A stretch of DNA of 64,000 nt from Limnohabitans sp. 2KL-1 (GCF_003063435.1 NZ_NESL01000001.1:620001-684000); one strand, 5' to 3'; counted from the stretch's first letter, positions 17,262-25,905 are shown. The notes: a model not told the origin generated them from the letters alone. A program made the numbers and translations.

Positions 17262-18308
17262 TCATTGTAGAGGGGCAGTGTGACTGTGCTGGGGGCTTTT
17301 GACCCGCCACAACATGCGCACTTGGTTGCCTTCGCGCCGCACCAGGGCTGTTTCTTGCTGGACCACGTTGTCGATGCGCATGCGCCCCAGCACTTCAAAG
17401 TAGCGGCTTTGTACGCTGTGCTGTTTTTCATCGAGCAGGCGTCCGGCCGGGCCCAGCGCTTGCTGGGCGGCGTTCAGGCTGGCCCAGTGGCCGCGCTGGC
17501 GCTGCTCAATGGCTTGACGAGCCGAGGCCAGGCTCAGGCCCGGCACGCTGGCCGACAGCACTTCGGCCGATGCGGTGTTCAGGTTCACAGGCGTGGCCTC
17601 GGGCAGCACGGTGATGTGCGCCCGCAAGGCCGCCAGTGTGCGGGGGCTCAGACCGAGCCAGACCAGTTGGGTGGTTTGCTGGGGCATCAAGGGCAGGTCT
17701 GCGCTGGTTGGGCCTGAAGCGGTGGTCGCGTTGTCGGCTGCCGTGGCTTGCGTGGCGGTTTGGCGTACGGATTGCAGTTGCCGCGCCATGTTTTGCAGCT
17801 CGCCCAGGGGCAGGTTGAGTCGCTCAAACAAGGCCGCAAAGCGGGCCAGTGCGGCCGCTGACACCTGCCCATCTTCGATCAGGTTCATCACGTTCATGCG
17901 TGACTGTGCGTCGGTGATCTGGCCCGACAAGAAGACTTCGGCATCGCCCTCGCGCCATTGCTGGTCCTGGGACAAAAAGGTGGACAGTTTGGACTCTTGC
18001 ACGGGCAAGGCCCAGGGCTCGCCCAAGTGGTCGGCACCCGCGCCTTGCGCAGAAATCGCGTCTTCGCGCAGGATCAGCCGCGTCCAGTCGAGCGCGCCCG
18101 TCATCATCCAGGCGGTCTGGCTGCGTCCGCGCTCGGCCATCTCGATCTCCACTTGCCGCCATTGCTGCCACAGCGCGGCACTGGCCAGTGTGGCGACCAG
18201 GGCCACGGTGAGCATGGCGGTGAGCAATGCGGCCCCCCGTTGTGGCCAGGCTGAGCGCTCGCGCAACGCGCGAAGCCCAAGGGGCCTGGTGTGGGCGACC
18301 GGCTTCAT
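17262..18308 (-). CDS. gspK: Type II secretion minor pseudopilin GspK
   Basis: A 348-residue minor pseudopilin that with GspI and GspJ caps the pseudopilus. The prepilin site is atypical, RG-AALLTAMLTVALVATLAS, lacking the usual glutamate at position 5 of the mature protein; this is normal for GspK. A large globular domain follows with two helix-hairpin-helix-like stretches (PVNLNTASAEVLSASVPGLSL). The start overlaps the gspJ stop by ATGA. Confidence 0.95.
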   Translation of the reverse strand: MKPVAHTRPLGLRALRERSAWPQRGAALLTAMLTVALVATLASAALWQQWRQVEIEMAERGRSQTAWMMTGALDWTRLILREDAISAQGAGADHLGEPWALPVQESKLSTFLSQDQQWREGDAEVFLSGQITDAQSRMNVMNLIEDGQVSAAALARFAALFERLNLPLGELQNMARQLQSVRQTATQATAADNATTASGPTSADLPLMPQQTTQLVWLGLSPRTLAALRAHITVLPEATPVNLNTASAEVLSASVPGLSLASARQAIEQRQRGHWASLNAAQQALGPAGRLLDEKQHSVQSRYFEVLGRMRIDNVVQQETALVRREGNQVRMLWRVKSPQHSHTAPLQ

Positions 18309-19081
18309 GAGGGTGTGCCAGACAAGGTGGGTCGGACCCAGTCCAGGCTCAGTGTGCCTGAGCCTGCGGGGCCGGGGGGCAGCGTCAGCATCAGGCGCAC
18401 GCCATCGGGTGTGGTGCCGCTTTGCGTCTGGGAAGGGGCCTCGTTGCCGGGCGCGGGTGGGCCGCTGGTCACCGCGTCGCTGGACAAGGGGTGGGTCCAG
18501 CTGCCGCCCCGGTGCACAAACAATTGCCAGCCAGACAAGGGGTGAATCTGGATGTGTCCGGCGCGGGTGTTGTCATCGGGCGTCTGGCCCCATTGCTGTG
18601 CCAGAGCCCAGGCAGTTTGCCAGTCCTGCCGTTGCGTCAAGGGGGCCGATTGCCAGCGCTGCCAGTCGCCACCGCCAGGCCGTCCCGGATCGCTGCGCCA
18701 AGTCCAGGCGACCACGCGCACACTGGGCAAGGCCATGGTTTGCGGCGCAGTGGCCGGTGCCTCGGCGGTGCGGCGTGTCAGGCGCAGCACCCGGCCATCC
18801 CAGCCCCAGCTGGGTGTGCCGGGCAATTCGGCCAATTGGTCCAGGTCGGTCTGCCATTGCGCCAAGCCTGCTTGCAGGGTGCGGATTTCGTCGGATCGAC
18901 TTTGCAGACTGCTTTGCGTGCGCAACATGCCATCGAGTCCGCGCCAGGCCATCAGGCTCATCAAGGCCATCACGCTGATGGCCACCAGCACCTCGATCAG
19001 GGTGAAGCCGCGTGGTGGTGGGGGGCCGCCGGTTGCCAGGCGTGCAGGCGATGGACCGGGGGTCACAATGAGGCGAGCCAT
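18305..19081 (-). CDS. gspJ: Type II secretion minor pseudopilin GspJ
   Basis: A 258-residue minor pseudopilin. The prepilin peptidase site is RG-FTLIEVLVAISVMALMSLMAW at about residues 24-47, followed by the family phrase WRGLDGMLRTQ. The C-terminal half carries a P/G-rich stretch near residues 225-240. The start is ATG 19081, which shares one base with the gspI stop (TGATG); the open frame upstream of it is noise over gspI. Confidence 0.95.
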   Translation of the reverse strand: MARLIVTPGPSPARLATGGPPPPRGFTLIEVLVAISVMALMSLMAWRGLDGMLRTQSSLQSRSDEIRTLQAGLAQWQTDLDQLAELPGTPSWGWDGRVLRLTRRTAEAPATAPQTMALPSVRVVAWTWRSDPGRPGGGDWQRWQSAPLTQRQDWQTAWALAQQWGQTPDDNTRAGHIQIHPLSGWQLFVHRGGSWTHPLSSDAVTSGPPAPGNEAPSQTQSGTTPDGVRLMLTLPPGPAGSGTLSLDWVRPTLSGTPS

Positions 19082-19515
19082 CAGTTGCGCCCCATCACGG
19101 TGGACACTTGCAGCACGTACTCGCCTTGGTCCAGCACCCGCGCATCGACACGCCTGAAGTTGGGGTTGGGCGTGGGGCGCACCGACAACTCCACTTGCAG
19201 CAAACGCCCGGCCTGGGTGCATTCCACGGTGTTGTTGCCGGTGTCCGGCAACTGTCTGCGCAGGCGCAGGGCGATGAGTTCGTTGTCGGCGCAGATCTGA
19301 CCCAGCATGCTCACGGTCTGGCGTTCGGCATTGCGGCTGAGCGAGCCGGTGGCCTGCAGCCCCGCCATGAGCGCGACCGCCGTGATGCCCAAGGCCACCA
19401 GCACTTCGATCAGGGTGAAGCCCGCTGCCTGTGCGTGGCGGCCGACCCTGGGCGAAAGCCATGGCCGCTGGCGCGTGTTCAGGCATGACCTGACGGTGTG
19501 TCTGCAATTTGTCAT
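19081..19515 (-). CDS. gspI: Type II secretion minor pseudopilin GspI
   Basis: A 144-residue minor pseudopilin with cleavage site AAG-FTLIEVLVALGITAVALMAG at about residues 31-53. The C-terminal NFRRVDARVLDQG resembles the typical GspI end. The leader ahead of the cleavage site is long (about 31 residues, rich in R), so a later non-ATG start is possible; however ATG 19515 overlaps the gspH stop by ATGA as elsewhere in this cluster, which favours it. Confidence 0.93.
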   Translation of the reverse strand: MTNCRHTVRSCLNTRQRPWLSPRVGRHAQAAGFTLIEVLVALGITAVALMAGLQATGSLSRNAERQTVSMLGQICADNELIALRLRRQLPDTGNNTVECTQAGRLLQVELSVRPTPNPNFRRVDARVLDQGEYVLQVSTVMGRN

Positions 19516-20009
19516 GGTGCCCGCTCCGCTGGTGCGCGCTGGTTTTGCACCCGAAAAGGCCGCAGGCCATCACTCACCACCCACAAGGTTTTGTCAGGCG
19601 ACTGCAGGCTGGACAGGGCCACCGATTGGGGCTCGATCAGGGGCTCGGGCCCCAGCGTGATGGCCAAGCCGGGCGTGGCTCGCGTGGTCTCGGCCAGCCA
19701 GGCGCTGGGCAGGCCCGGCGGTGGCAGGCCATCAAAAACAAAGCTTTGCGCCCCAGCGTTTCCTGCGCTTTCGACGGGTCGCCAGACCACGGGCAGACCG
19801 TTGGCACGGGCTTGGGCGCGACCTGTTTCCAGCAGCGCGGCCAACCGTTCGGCATCACGTTCCAGGGCGCTGTCGGCGCTGTCCCTCAAAGAAAAGCCCA
19901 CGCCAGCCGTGGCCACCGCGATCAGGGCCACCACCACCAGCAGCTCCAGCAAGGTGAAGCCCCGGGCTTGGCCGCTGCAACGTTTATTGCCAGCTGCCGA
20001 TGTCCGCAT
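19512..20009 (-). CDS. gspH: Type II secretion pseudopilin GspH
   Basis: A 165-residue pseudopilin with the processing site ARG-FTLLELLVVVALIAVATAGV at about residues 16-38. ATG 20009 is chosen; it overlaps the gspG stop by 26 bases, and an earlier ATG at 20045 would overlap more. The GspH globular domain follows, with LETGRAQARANGLPVVWRP and the C-terminal DGLRPF. Confidence 0.92.
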   Translation of the reverse strand: MRTSAAGNKRCSGQARGFTLLELLVVVALIAVATAGVGFSLRDSADSALERDAERLAALLETGRAQARANGLPVVWRPVESAGNAGAQSFVFDGLPPPGLPSAWLAETTRATPGLAITLGPEPLIEPQSVALSSLQSPDKTLWVVSDGLRPFRVQNQRAPAERAP

Positions 20010-20433
20010 TGTTGCCCTCACCGCCGGCTTGACCGTCAGCGCCAAAGGACAGCACGTCCACTTCGCCCTTGATGCCGGGGTTCATGTACTGATAAGGGCG
20101 TCCCCAAGGGTCGTTGGGCAATTTGTCCAAATACGGCTTCCAGTTGCCGGGCACGGGTTCGGTGGTGGGTTTGAGGATGAGGGCGTTCAGGCCTTGTGCA
20201 CTGCTCGGAAAGCGCTGGTTGTCCAGTTTGTACAGCTTGAGCGCCTGCATCAGATTGCCCACATCCGTGCGGGCGGCGGTGATGCGGGCGTCGTCGGCAC
20301 GACCGAGCACATTGGGCACGATGAGCGCGGCCAGCACGCCAATGATGGCCAGCACCACCATGAGTTCGATCAAGGTAAAGCCGCGTTGGCGGCGGGCTTG
20401 GGATAAGGCTTGGGTTTGCATGGCTTCGATCAT
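19984..20433 (-). CDS. gspG: Type II secretion major pseudopilin GspG
   Basis: The 149-residue major pseudopilin that polymerises into the periplasmic pseudopilus. The prepilin peptidase site is RQRG-FTLIELMVVLAIIGVLAALIVP, with E5 of the mature form present. The calcium-loop and C-terminal signature (DPWGRPYQYMNPG, then GADGQAGGEGNNADIGSW) is complete. The start may be 20433 (MIEAMQTQ) or 20421 (MQTQ); both leave a short basic leader. It heads the minus-strand gsp operon and diverges from gspC with an overlap of the two 5' ends or nearly so, so their promoters must lie within each other's leader regions. Confidence 0.96.
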   Translation of the reverse strand: MIEAMQTQALSQARRQRGFTLIELMVVLAIIGVLAALIVPNVLGRADDARITAARTDVGNLMQALKLYKLDNQRFPSSAQGLNALILKPTTEPVPGNWKPYLDKLPNDPWGRPYQYMNPGIKGEVDVLSFGADGQAGGEGNNADIGSWQ

Positions 20434-20442
20434 AATCTGAGG

Positions 20443-20892
20443 ATGTCCTTGAGTCCCTTGTCTTCGCAAATGTACAAAACCTGGTGGCCTGGCGCACTCA
20501 CGGCAGCGGTGTGGGCCGGTGTTGCTGCCAGTGTTTTTTATTGGGGCGTTCAATTGACAGCGTCGCAGACACGCCCGGTACAAGCGGTGTCGGTGGCTGC
20601 CGCCGAGTCTCGGGGGCCCTCGACCTCCTTTGTGGCGCTTGCCTTGGGTCATGCGGCAGTGATTCGGGTTTCCCCAGTCAACAACCAGTTCAAATTGCTG
20701 GGCGTTTTGGCCTCGTCCTCCGGACAAGGCAGCGCACTGATTGCCGTGGATGGCCTCCCCCCTCGGCCCTACCGTGTGGGCCAAACGGTGCATGAAGGCT
20801 GGACACTTCTGTCCTTGACCCGCAGACAGGCGAAGTTGAAGTCGTCCGGTGCGCAATTGGTTCTGGATTTGCCCGAAACGGAACCTCGCTGA
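20443..20892 (+). CDS. gspC: Type II secretion protein GspC (short form)
   Basis: A 149-residue bitopic inner-membrane protein linking the platform to the secretin. A helix (ALTAAVWAGVAASVFYWGVQL, about 18-38) precedes a periplasmic HR domain with the conserved NNQFKLLGVLASSSGQGSALIAV and RPYRVGQTVHEGWTL. No PDZ or coiled-coil module follows; the protein stops after the HR domain, as in several betaproteobacterial GspC. Starts at ATG 20443 or ATG 20470 are both possible; neither has a strong ribosome site. It is divergent from the rest of the cluster and is followed by a perfect-palindrome terminator. Confidence 0.88.
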   Translation: MSLSPLSSQMYKTWWPGALTAAVWAGVAASVFYWGVQLTASQTRPVQAVSVAAAESRGPSTSFVALALGHAAVIRVSPVNNQFKLLGVLASSSGQGSALIAVDGLPPRPYRVGQTVHEGWTLLSLTRRQAKLKSSGAQLVLDLPETEPR

Positions 20893-20922
20893 TCGTTTTT
20901 GCCGGTTGATTCCGAGGTCATG

Positions 20923-20952
20923 ACGGGTAAAAATATTTTTACCCGTTTTTTT
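20923..20952 (+). terminator. Intrinsic terminator after gspC
   Basis: A perfect 24-base palindrome at 20923-20946 (ACGGGTAAAAAT and its complement) is followed by T7 on the plus strand. It ends the gspC transcript 30 bases after the stop; no A-tract on the other side, so it is not clearly bidirectional. Confidence 0.85.
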
Positions 20953-21049
20953 ACAGCGTGGGTGCCAGCCCAGAAAACAGGATGGCAGTCCTTTCTAAGG
21001 CCTGAATGTGCAAGCGCTGCGCGGATCCCATGCCCACGCAGCCGCCGGT

Positions 21050-22597
21050 TCAGCCACGCAAAAACAGGCGGTAAACCGGGTTGTCTGTTTCTTCCGCATA
21101 GGGGTATCCCAGCGCCTGCAAAAACTTGTCAAAGGCCTTGTCGTCTTTGGGCGGCACCTGCAGGCCCACCAGAATGCGGCCGTAGTCGGCACCCTGGTTG
21201 CGGTAATGGAACAGGCTGATGTTCCAGCCCGGGCGCATCAGGCTCAAGAATTTGAGCAAGGCACCGGGGCGCTCGGGGAACTCGAAGCGCAGCAGGCGTT
21301 CGTCCTGCGACAGCGCCGAGTGCCCGCCCACCATGTGGCGGATGTGCTCCTTGGCCAGTTCGTCGTGCGTCAGATCAATCGCCTTGAACTGGTGTTTGTT
21401 GAATTTGGCCGTGATCTTGCTGCTTTCGCCTTTGCCGTGGGTGCTCAGACCCAGGAACACATGGGCCTGATCCGAGTCGCTCATGCGGTAGTTGAACTCG
21501 GTCACATTGCGCGGCCCCCCGGGCAGGCTGCCGATCAGCTCCAGAAAGCGCTTGAAGCTGCCGCGCTCTTCCGGAATGGTCACGGCAAACAGGGCTTCCT
21601 TTTCCTCGCCCACATCGGCGCGTTCAGCCACAAAGCGCAGCCGGTCAAAGTTCATGTTGGCACCGCACAAAATGGCCGCAAAGGTCTGGCCCTTGCATTT
21701 GTGTGCCGCCACATACTGCTTGATGGCCGCCACAGCCAAGGCCCCCGCAGGTTCCACGATGGAGCGGGTGTCCACAAAAACGTCCTTGATGGCCGCGCAC
21801 ACCGCATCGGTGTCCACCGTCATGAATTCGTCCACCAGCTGGCGCGACACCCGGAAGGTCTCTTCGCCCACCAGTTTGACGGCCGTGCCATCCGAAAACA
21901 GGCCCACGTCGGGCAGCGTCACGCGCTTTTTGGCGTTGACCGACTGGATCATGGCGTCCGAGTCGTTCATCTGCACACCGATGACTTTGACGCCGGGGCG
22001 CACCGCCTTGATGTAATTGGCCACGCCGCTGATGAGGCCGCCGCCGCCAATGGCCACAAACACCGCATCCAGCGGCCCTTGGTGCTGGCGTAGCATTTCC
22101 ATGGCGATCGTGCCTTGGCCTGCGATCACCTCCGGATCGTCGAACGGGTGGACAAAAGTCAGGCCCTGTTTTTTCTGCAGGCTCAGGGCGTGGTTGTAGG
22201 CGTCGGAATAGCTGTCGCCAAACAGTGCCACCTCACCGCCCAGACCTTTGACCGCATCGATCTTGACCTGTGGCGTGGTGGTGGGCATGACGATCACGGC
22301 GCGGGTGCCCAGGCGGCTGGCGCTCAGGGCCACGCCTTGCGCATGGTTGCCTGCCGAGGCGCAGATCACGCCTTTTTTCAGCTGCTCGGGCGTCAGGTGT
22401 GCCATCTTGTTGTAAGCCCCGCGCAGCTTGAAGCTGTGCACGGGTTGTTGGTCTTCGCGCTTGAGCAGCACCTGGTTGCCCAAGCGGCGCGACAGGTTCT
22501 GGGCCGTCTCCAGGGCGGATTCGGTGGCCACGTCATAGACCTTGGCGTTCAGGATCTTGATCAGGTAGTCGGCGGGTTTGAGGTGTGGGGTGGTCAT
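21050..22597 (-). CDS. ilvA: Threonine ammonia-lyase, biosynthetic
   Basis: A 515-residue PLP enzyme that deaminates threonine to 2-oxobutanoate, the first committed step to isoleucine. The PLP lysine is K57 in VHSFKLRGAYN; the phosphate-binding glycines are in AIGGGGLISGV. After residue 330 two ACT-like regulatory domains follow (FAVTIPEERGSFKRFLELIG and LRFEFPERPGALLKFLSLM), which in this class give isoleucine feedback inhibition. ATG 22597 gives the usual MTTPHLKPADYLIKIL start; an earlier ATG at 22624 adds nine non-conserved residues. A terminator-like hairpin lies 70 bases upstream in the leader. Confidence 0.97.
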   Translation of the reverse strand: MTTPHLKPADYLIKILNAKVYDVATESALETAQNLSRRLGNQVLLKREDQQPVHSFKLRGAYNKMAHLTPEQLKKGVICASAGNHAQGVALSASRLGTRAVIVMPTTTPQVKIDAVKGLGGEVALFGDSYSDAYNHALSLQKKQGLTFVHPFDDPEVIAGQGTIAMEMLRQHQGPLDAVFVAIGGGGLISGVANYIKAVRPGVKVIGVQMNDSDAMIQSVNAKKRVTLPDVGLFSDGTAVKLVGEETFRVSRQLVDEFMTVDTDAVCAAIKDVFVDTRSIVEPAGALAVAAIKQYVAAHKCKGQTFAAILCGANMNFDRLRFVAERADVGEEKEALFAVTIPEERGSFKRFLELIGSLPGGPRNVTEFNYRMSDSDQAHVFLGLSTHGKGESSKITAKFNKHQFKAIDLTHDELAKEHIRHMVGGHSALSQDERLLRFEFPERPGALLKFLSLMRPGWNISLFHYRNQGADYGRILVGLQVPPKDDKAFDKFLQALGYPYAEETDNPVYRLFLRG

Positions 22598-22658
22598 GTC
22601 CGGCGCGACGCGTGCAAGCCGCATCGCCTAAAAAGGGTGACTTGGATGATAACGGGCA

Positions 22659-22690
22659 AAAAAAATGCCCCAAACCTTGCGGCTTGGGGC
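22659..22690 (-). terminator. Terminator-like hairpin in the ilvA leader
   Basis: Read on the minus strand, GCCCCAA and TTGGGGC (22684-22690 and 22667-22673) pair round a 10-base loop and are followed by A then T8 (complement of 22658-22665). This is a textbook intrinsic terminator, yet it sits about 65 bases upstream of the ilvA start in the direction of ilvA transcription. A second hairpin, TCCACC/GGTGGA at 22694-22714, precedes it. Either an attenuator or the end of an unseen minus-strand transcript. The 5' rest of the 22598-23175 gap holds the heptamer array and otherwise no gene. Confidence 0.6.
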
Positions 22691-22920
22691 AAATCCACCT
22701 TTTCAGAGGGTGGAGGAGACAAACGGTGCGCACCAAAAAAGCACGCTTGTTCGCAATTGTAAAGGTGTTTTTGTTGCGTTGCAGCACGCGATGTGTTTCA
22801 AAATGAAAAAAACCGCAAAAGCCGTGCGAGACTTTTGGCCGCAGGTTCTGGCGTCACCCCGGTTGCCCCTGCAAATGCGGACGCTTTCAGGACACGCCCA
22901 AACCCCTCGCCCCACGTCCC

Positions 22921-23067
22921 ACGCTCAACGCTCAACGCTCAACGCTCAACGCCCAACGCCCAACGCCCAACGCCCAACGCCCAACGCCCAACGCCCAACG
23001 CCCAACGCCCAACGCCCAACGCCCAACGCCCAACGCTCAACGCTCAACGCTCAACGCTCAACGCTCA
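22921..23067. repeat. Tandem array of 21 heptamers (ACGCTCA / ACGCCCA)
   Basis: Perfect 7-bp periodicity over 147 bases in three blocks: 4 units ACGCTCA (22921-22948), 12 units ACGCCCA (22949-23032), 5 units ACGCTCA (23033-23067). No unit departs from these two forms. Since 7 is not a multiple of 3, all frames run through it without meaning and it is not a gene. The same heptamers occur at 38972-39006 (opposite strand) and, degenerated, at 49777-49804. It lies between the ilvA leader and the OsmC gene. Confidence 0.95.
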
Positions 23068-23175
23068 ACGGTTCGCGCCTGAAGCTTTGCCGCAAAGTGA
23101 GGAGCGCTTGGGTAACATCGACAGCATGTCAACGATTGATCAACAGGCATCTCTTTAATTGGAAGGACAACAGCC

Positions 23176-23628
23176 ATGGAATGCAAAGTCACCTGGACAG
23201 GCGCGGCCGGTACCCGCTCCGGCATGGGTTTTTTGGCGGAAACCGGTTCGGGCCACATGGTCGCCATGGATGGCGCGCCCGATGCCGCTAAACCTGAAAA
23301 CGGTGGCCAAAATCTGGCACCCCGCCCCATGGAAATGCTTTTGGCGGGCACAGGCGGCTGCACGGCCTATGACGTGGTGCTCATCCTCAAGCGAGGTCGC
23401 CATGACGTGCGTGGCTGCAGTGTCCAGCTCAGCAGCGAGCGCGCCGAGGTGGACCCCAAAGTCTTCACCAAGATCAACATGCACTTCACGGTCACCGGCA
23501 AAGGCGTGTCTGCCAGTGCGGTCGAACGGGCGATTGCCATGAGCCACGACAAATACTGCTCAGCGAGCATCATGTTGGGCAAATCTGCCGAGATCACCAC
23601 CAGTTTTGAGTTGGTAGATGTGAACTGA
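23176..23628 (+). CDS. OsmC family peroxide-detoxifying protein
   Basis: A 150-residue cytoplasmic OsmC/Ohr-superfamily protein. The two redox cysteines of the family are visible, C62 in GTGGCTAYD and C128 in DKYCSAS, and the YhfA-like phrase PMEMLLAGTGGC points to the OsmC rather than the Ohr branch. Such proteins reduce organic hydroperoxides using the cysteine pair, but this subfamily is poorly characterised. ATG 23176 follows a GGAAGGA ribosome site. It stands alone downstream of the heptamer array. Confidence 0.93.
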   Translation: MECKVTWTGAAGTRSGMGFLAETGSGHMVAMDGAPDAAKPENGGQNLAPRPMEMLLAGTGGCTAYDVVLILKRGRHDVRGCSVQLSSERAEVDPKVFTKINMHFTVTGKGVSASAVERAIAMSHDKYCSASIMLGKSAEITTSFELVDVN

Positions 23629-23786
23629 ATTCAAGACCTTCGGATGGAGGTTCTTGCCTGATCGGAATGGTCGCAAGAGCGCTGCCCGGATCTAGGCCTT
23701 GGGTGGCCGGGTGGCGTGCTGGCCGCAGCCCGAGCCGTGCCATTCAGTAACCTCGTCTCTGTCCGTGGCCAGTGCTGTACCGCATT

Positions 23787-24410
23787 TCAAATCCGGTGCG
23801 CCACGGTCGTCATCACCTTGGCGGCCCATGTCATCAAGGTTTTGACTGGGGCAGGTAATTCCACCGCACCGGCTTTTTGCGCCATTTGGGCGTGGGCCAT
23901 TTCGTCGGCCTTCATTTGCGCCACGATCGCACGGGAAGCCGTGTCGGCTGCAGGCAGCAAGTCCATGTGGCTTTGAAGGTGCGCCTCGACCTGGCGTTCG
24001 GTCTCGACCACGAAACCCAAGCTGACTTGATCCCCACCCAGTTTGCCCGCCGCCAAACCGATGGCAAACGCACCGGCATACCAAACAGGATTGAGCAGCG
24101 ACGGCCGGTCATTGAGTTCATGCAGCCGCTGCCGCGTCCAGGCCAGATGGTCAGTTTCTTCACGGCTGGCCGCAGCCAGTTGGGCGCGCAAAGCCGGGTC
24201 ACGGCACGCCAAAGCCTGTCCGGTGTACAGCGCCTGCGCACAGACTTCACCCACATGGTTGATGCGCATCAGCGCTGCAGACTGGCGACGGCCCGCGTCG
24301 TCAAGCGCCAACTCCGCCACCGATGCGGCTGGGTTGGGGCGGCTGGCGCGAGGCTCGGCCCACAGCGTGCGCAAGGCGCTGTCGGCAGCCAATATCAGGG
24401 CATTCATCAT
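23787..24410 (-). CDS. coq7: 2-octaprenyl-3-methyl-6-methoxy-benzoquinol hydroxylase Coq7
   Basis: A 207-residue di-iron monooxygenase of ubiquinone synthesis that adds the C6 hydroxyl group. The carboxylate-bridged iron ligands are visible: [39 protein letters not shown] and [11 protein letters not shown] give the E, ExxH, E and ExxH pattern. The protein lacks true membrane spans and binds the membrane peripherally through its hydrophobic helices. Two adjacent ATG codons open the gene; the first is used. It is convergent with the OsmC gene and divergent from the porin. Confidence 0.95.
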   Translation of the reverse strand: MMNALILAADSALRTLWAEPRASRPNPAASVAELALDDAGRRQSAALMRINHVGEVCAQALYTGQALACRDPALRAQLAAASREETDHLAWTRQRLHELNDRPSLLNPVWYAGAFAIGLAAGKLGGDQVSLGFVVETERQVEAHLQSHMDLLPAADTASRAIVAQMKADEMAHAQMAQKAGAVELPAPVKTLMTWAAKVMTTVAHRI

Positions 24411-24782
24411 GCAGGCAGTTTAATCAAGATGACGCGTCGGACACGGAGGAGGCTGGATTCACCCTTTTGTGGGGGGAATGTCCGGCGTGGCTGTTCAGCA
24501 GTGCAACTTATGAGGAAGTGGCAATTTAAAACACACCAAAAAGTGTTTGAATTCATGGGGAAAATGAGTCTTCACAAAGCGCAGGTGACGCGCTTCAAGG
24601 GTAAGTCCCGGGGTGTGTTGCATCGTTGCAACGAAAAGCCCTTTTCTTTCCCGAATGTCTTGGCGAAGTCTGGTGCGTCTGGTGGAATAGCATCAACTTC
24701 CTGATTGGGAGGTTGGCTTGGGGTCACAAGGGTGGTGTTCATCCAACTGATTCGGGCCCTTTTAACCTTGGAGAAACTTGCA
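24411..24782. other. Gene-free divergent region between coq7 and porin
   Basis: These 372 bases hold no credible gene. They are less GC-rich than their neighbours, as expected for a promoter region of a highly expressed porin, with AT-rich stretches near 24515-24560 (for example CAATTTAAAACACACCAAAAAGTG). TGCATCGTTGCA near 24618 is a local inverted repeat. No -35/-10 pair could be fixed with confidence. Confidence 0.5.
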
Positions 24783-25868
24783 ATGAAAAAATCTCTGATT
24801 GCTCTGGCTGCTTTGGCCGCCACTGGTGCTTTCGCTCAATCTACCGTGACTTTGTCTGGCGTTTTGGACGTCGGCTTCAAGAACGTGAACAAGGCCGCTG
24901 TTGGTGCCGCCAAGAATTCCGTGACTGCAGGCAACAACAACCGCGTGGCTTTCGGCGTGACCGAAGACCTGGGCGGTGGCCTGAAGGCTCTGGCCAATGC
25001 ACAAATGCGTTTCGACCCTACATCGGGCACCACTGAAGGCGGCAATACACGTCCTTTGTTCCAAGGTGAGACACGCGTCGGTTTGACCGGTGGTTTCGGT
25101 ACCGTCATGTTGGGCCGTGGCCTGACCGCATTGCAATTGCCTAACGGCGGCAACTCTGACCCATGGGGCGTGACCACCGTGGCCGGTAGCGTGTACGCTG
25201 CTGGTTTCGCAACCGACTACGCCGCTGGTGGCGAAGGCCGTATCGACCAGGGCGTGTGGTACACATCCCCCAGCTTCGGTGGCCTGACACTGTCGGCCAG
25301 CATGTCGCCTAAAAAAGTCGTGACTGCCGGTGTGGCTTCCAAGACTCACCAGTCGATCAACGCCACTTACGCCAACGGTCCTCTGGTTGTGGGTCTGGGC
25401 AACGAGCGCAACCGCGCCAACGACACCATCACTCAAGTCTATGGTAACTACAACCTGGGCATGGCCAAGTTGTTCGCCAGCTACGCATTGGTCGAAGGTG
25501 GTTCAGCCGCTGAGCGCGCTGCTGCTGGTACCTTCGCTGCTCCAGCTTCTGCTGTGAACTCCGGCAACGGCGCCACAGGCCCTGTCGCTGCTGACGGCGA
25601 AATCAAGAACTGGACTGTCGGCGCTACTGTGCCATTCGGCGCTGCTACCCTGCGCGTGGGCTACAGCGGCTGGAACGGCAACGGTGCTGCTGGTCAACAA
25701 GACGACACCAAGTTCGGTATCGGCGTCAAGTACGACCTGAGCAAGCGCACTTTCTTGTACAGCGACATCGCTTCGCAAACACGCAAGAACAACACCGGCA
25801 CTGCTGCTGACGGCAAAGACAACACCACACTGCGTTCATTCGACGTGGGTATTGCTCACTCCTTCTAA
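24783..25868 (+). CDS. General outer-membrane porin (Gram-negative porin, Omp_4 family)
   Basis: A 361-residue trimeric porin of the Burkholderiales type giving passive diffusion of small hydrophilic solutes. It has a signal peptide cut after MKKSLIALAALAATGAFA, the first strand QSTVTLSGVLDVGF, the family phrase RVAFGVTEDLGGGLKA and the constriction-loop region, and ends with the terminal phenylalanine (IAHSF) needed for Bam-dependent insertion. The ATG at 24783 follows GGAGAAACTTGCA. Codon choice differs from the neighbours (many GCT and GGT), suggesting strong expression. A strong terminator follows. Confidence 0.96.
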   Translation: MKKSLIALAALAATGAFAQSTVTLSGVLDVGFKNVNKAAVGAAKNSVTAGNNNRVAFGVTEDLGGGLKALANAQMRFDPTSGTTEGGNTRPLFQGETRVGLTGGFGTVMLGRGLTALQLPNGGNSDPWGVTTVAGSVYAAGFATDYAAGGEGRIDQGVWYTSPSFGGLTLSASMSPKKVVTAGVASKTHQSINATYANGPLVVGLGNERNRANDTITQVYGNYNLGMAKLFASYALVEGGSAAERAAAGTFAAPASAVNSGNGATGPVAADGEIKNWTVGATVPFGAATLRVGYSGWNGNGAAGQQDDTKFGIGVKYDLSKRTFLYSDIASQTRKNNTGTAADGKDNTTLRSFDVGIAHSF

Positions 25869-25905
25869 TTTCCGGCTTGCGCAAGCAAGCTTGAGTTAAA
25901 AGTCA

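Noticed and set aside
22921..23067. Possible CRISPR array
   Set aside because: There are no spacers; the units are adjacent 7-mers, and no cas genes are in the window.
22665..23291. Plus-strand frames running through the heptamer array, which might suggest a repeat protein
   Set aside because: The 7-base unit shifts frame each time, giving a 7-residue pattern in every frame. No ribosome site or conserved flank; the OsmC gene begins independently at 23176.
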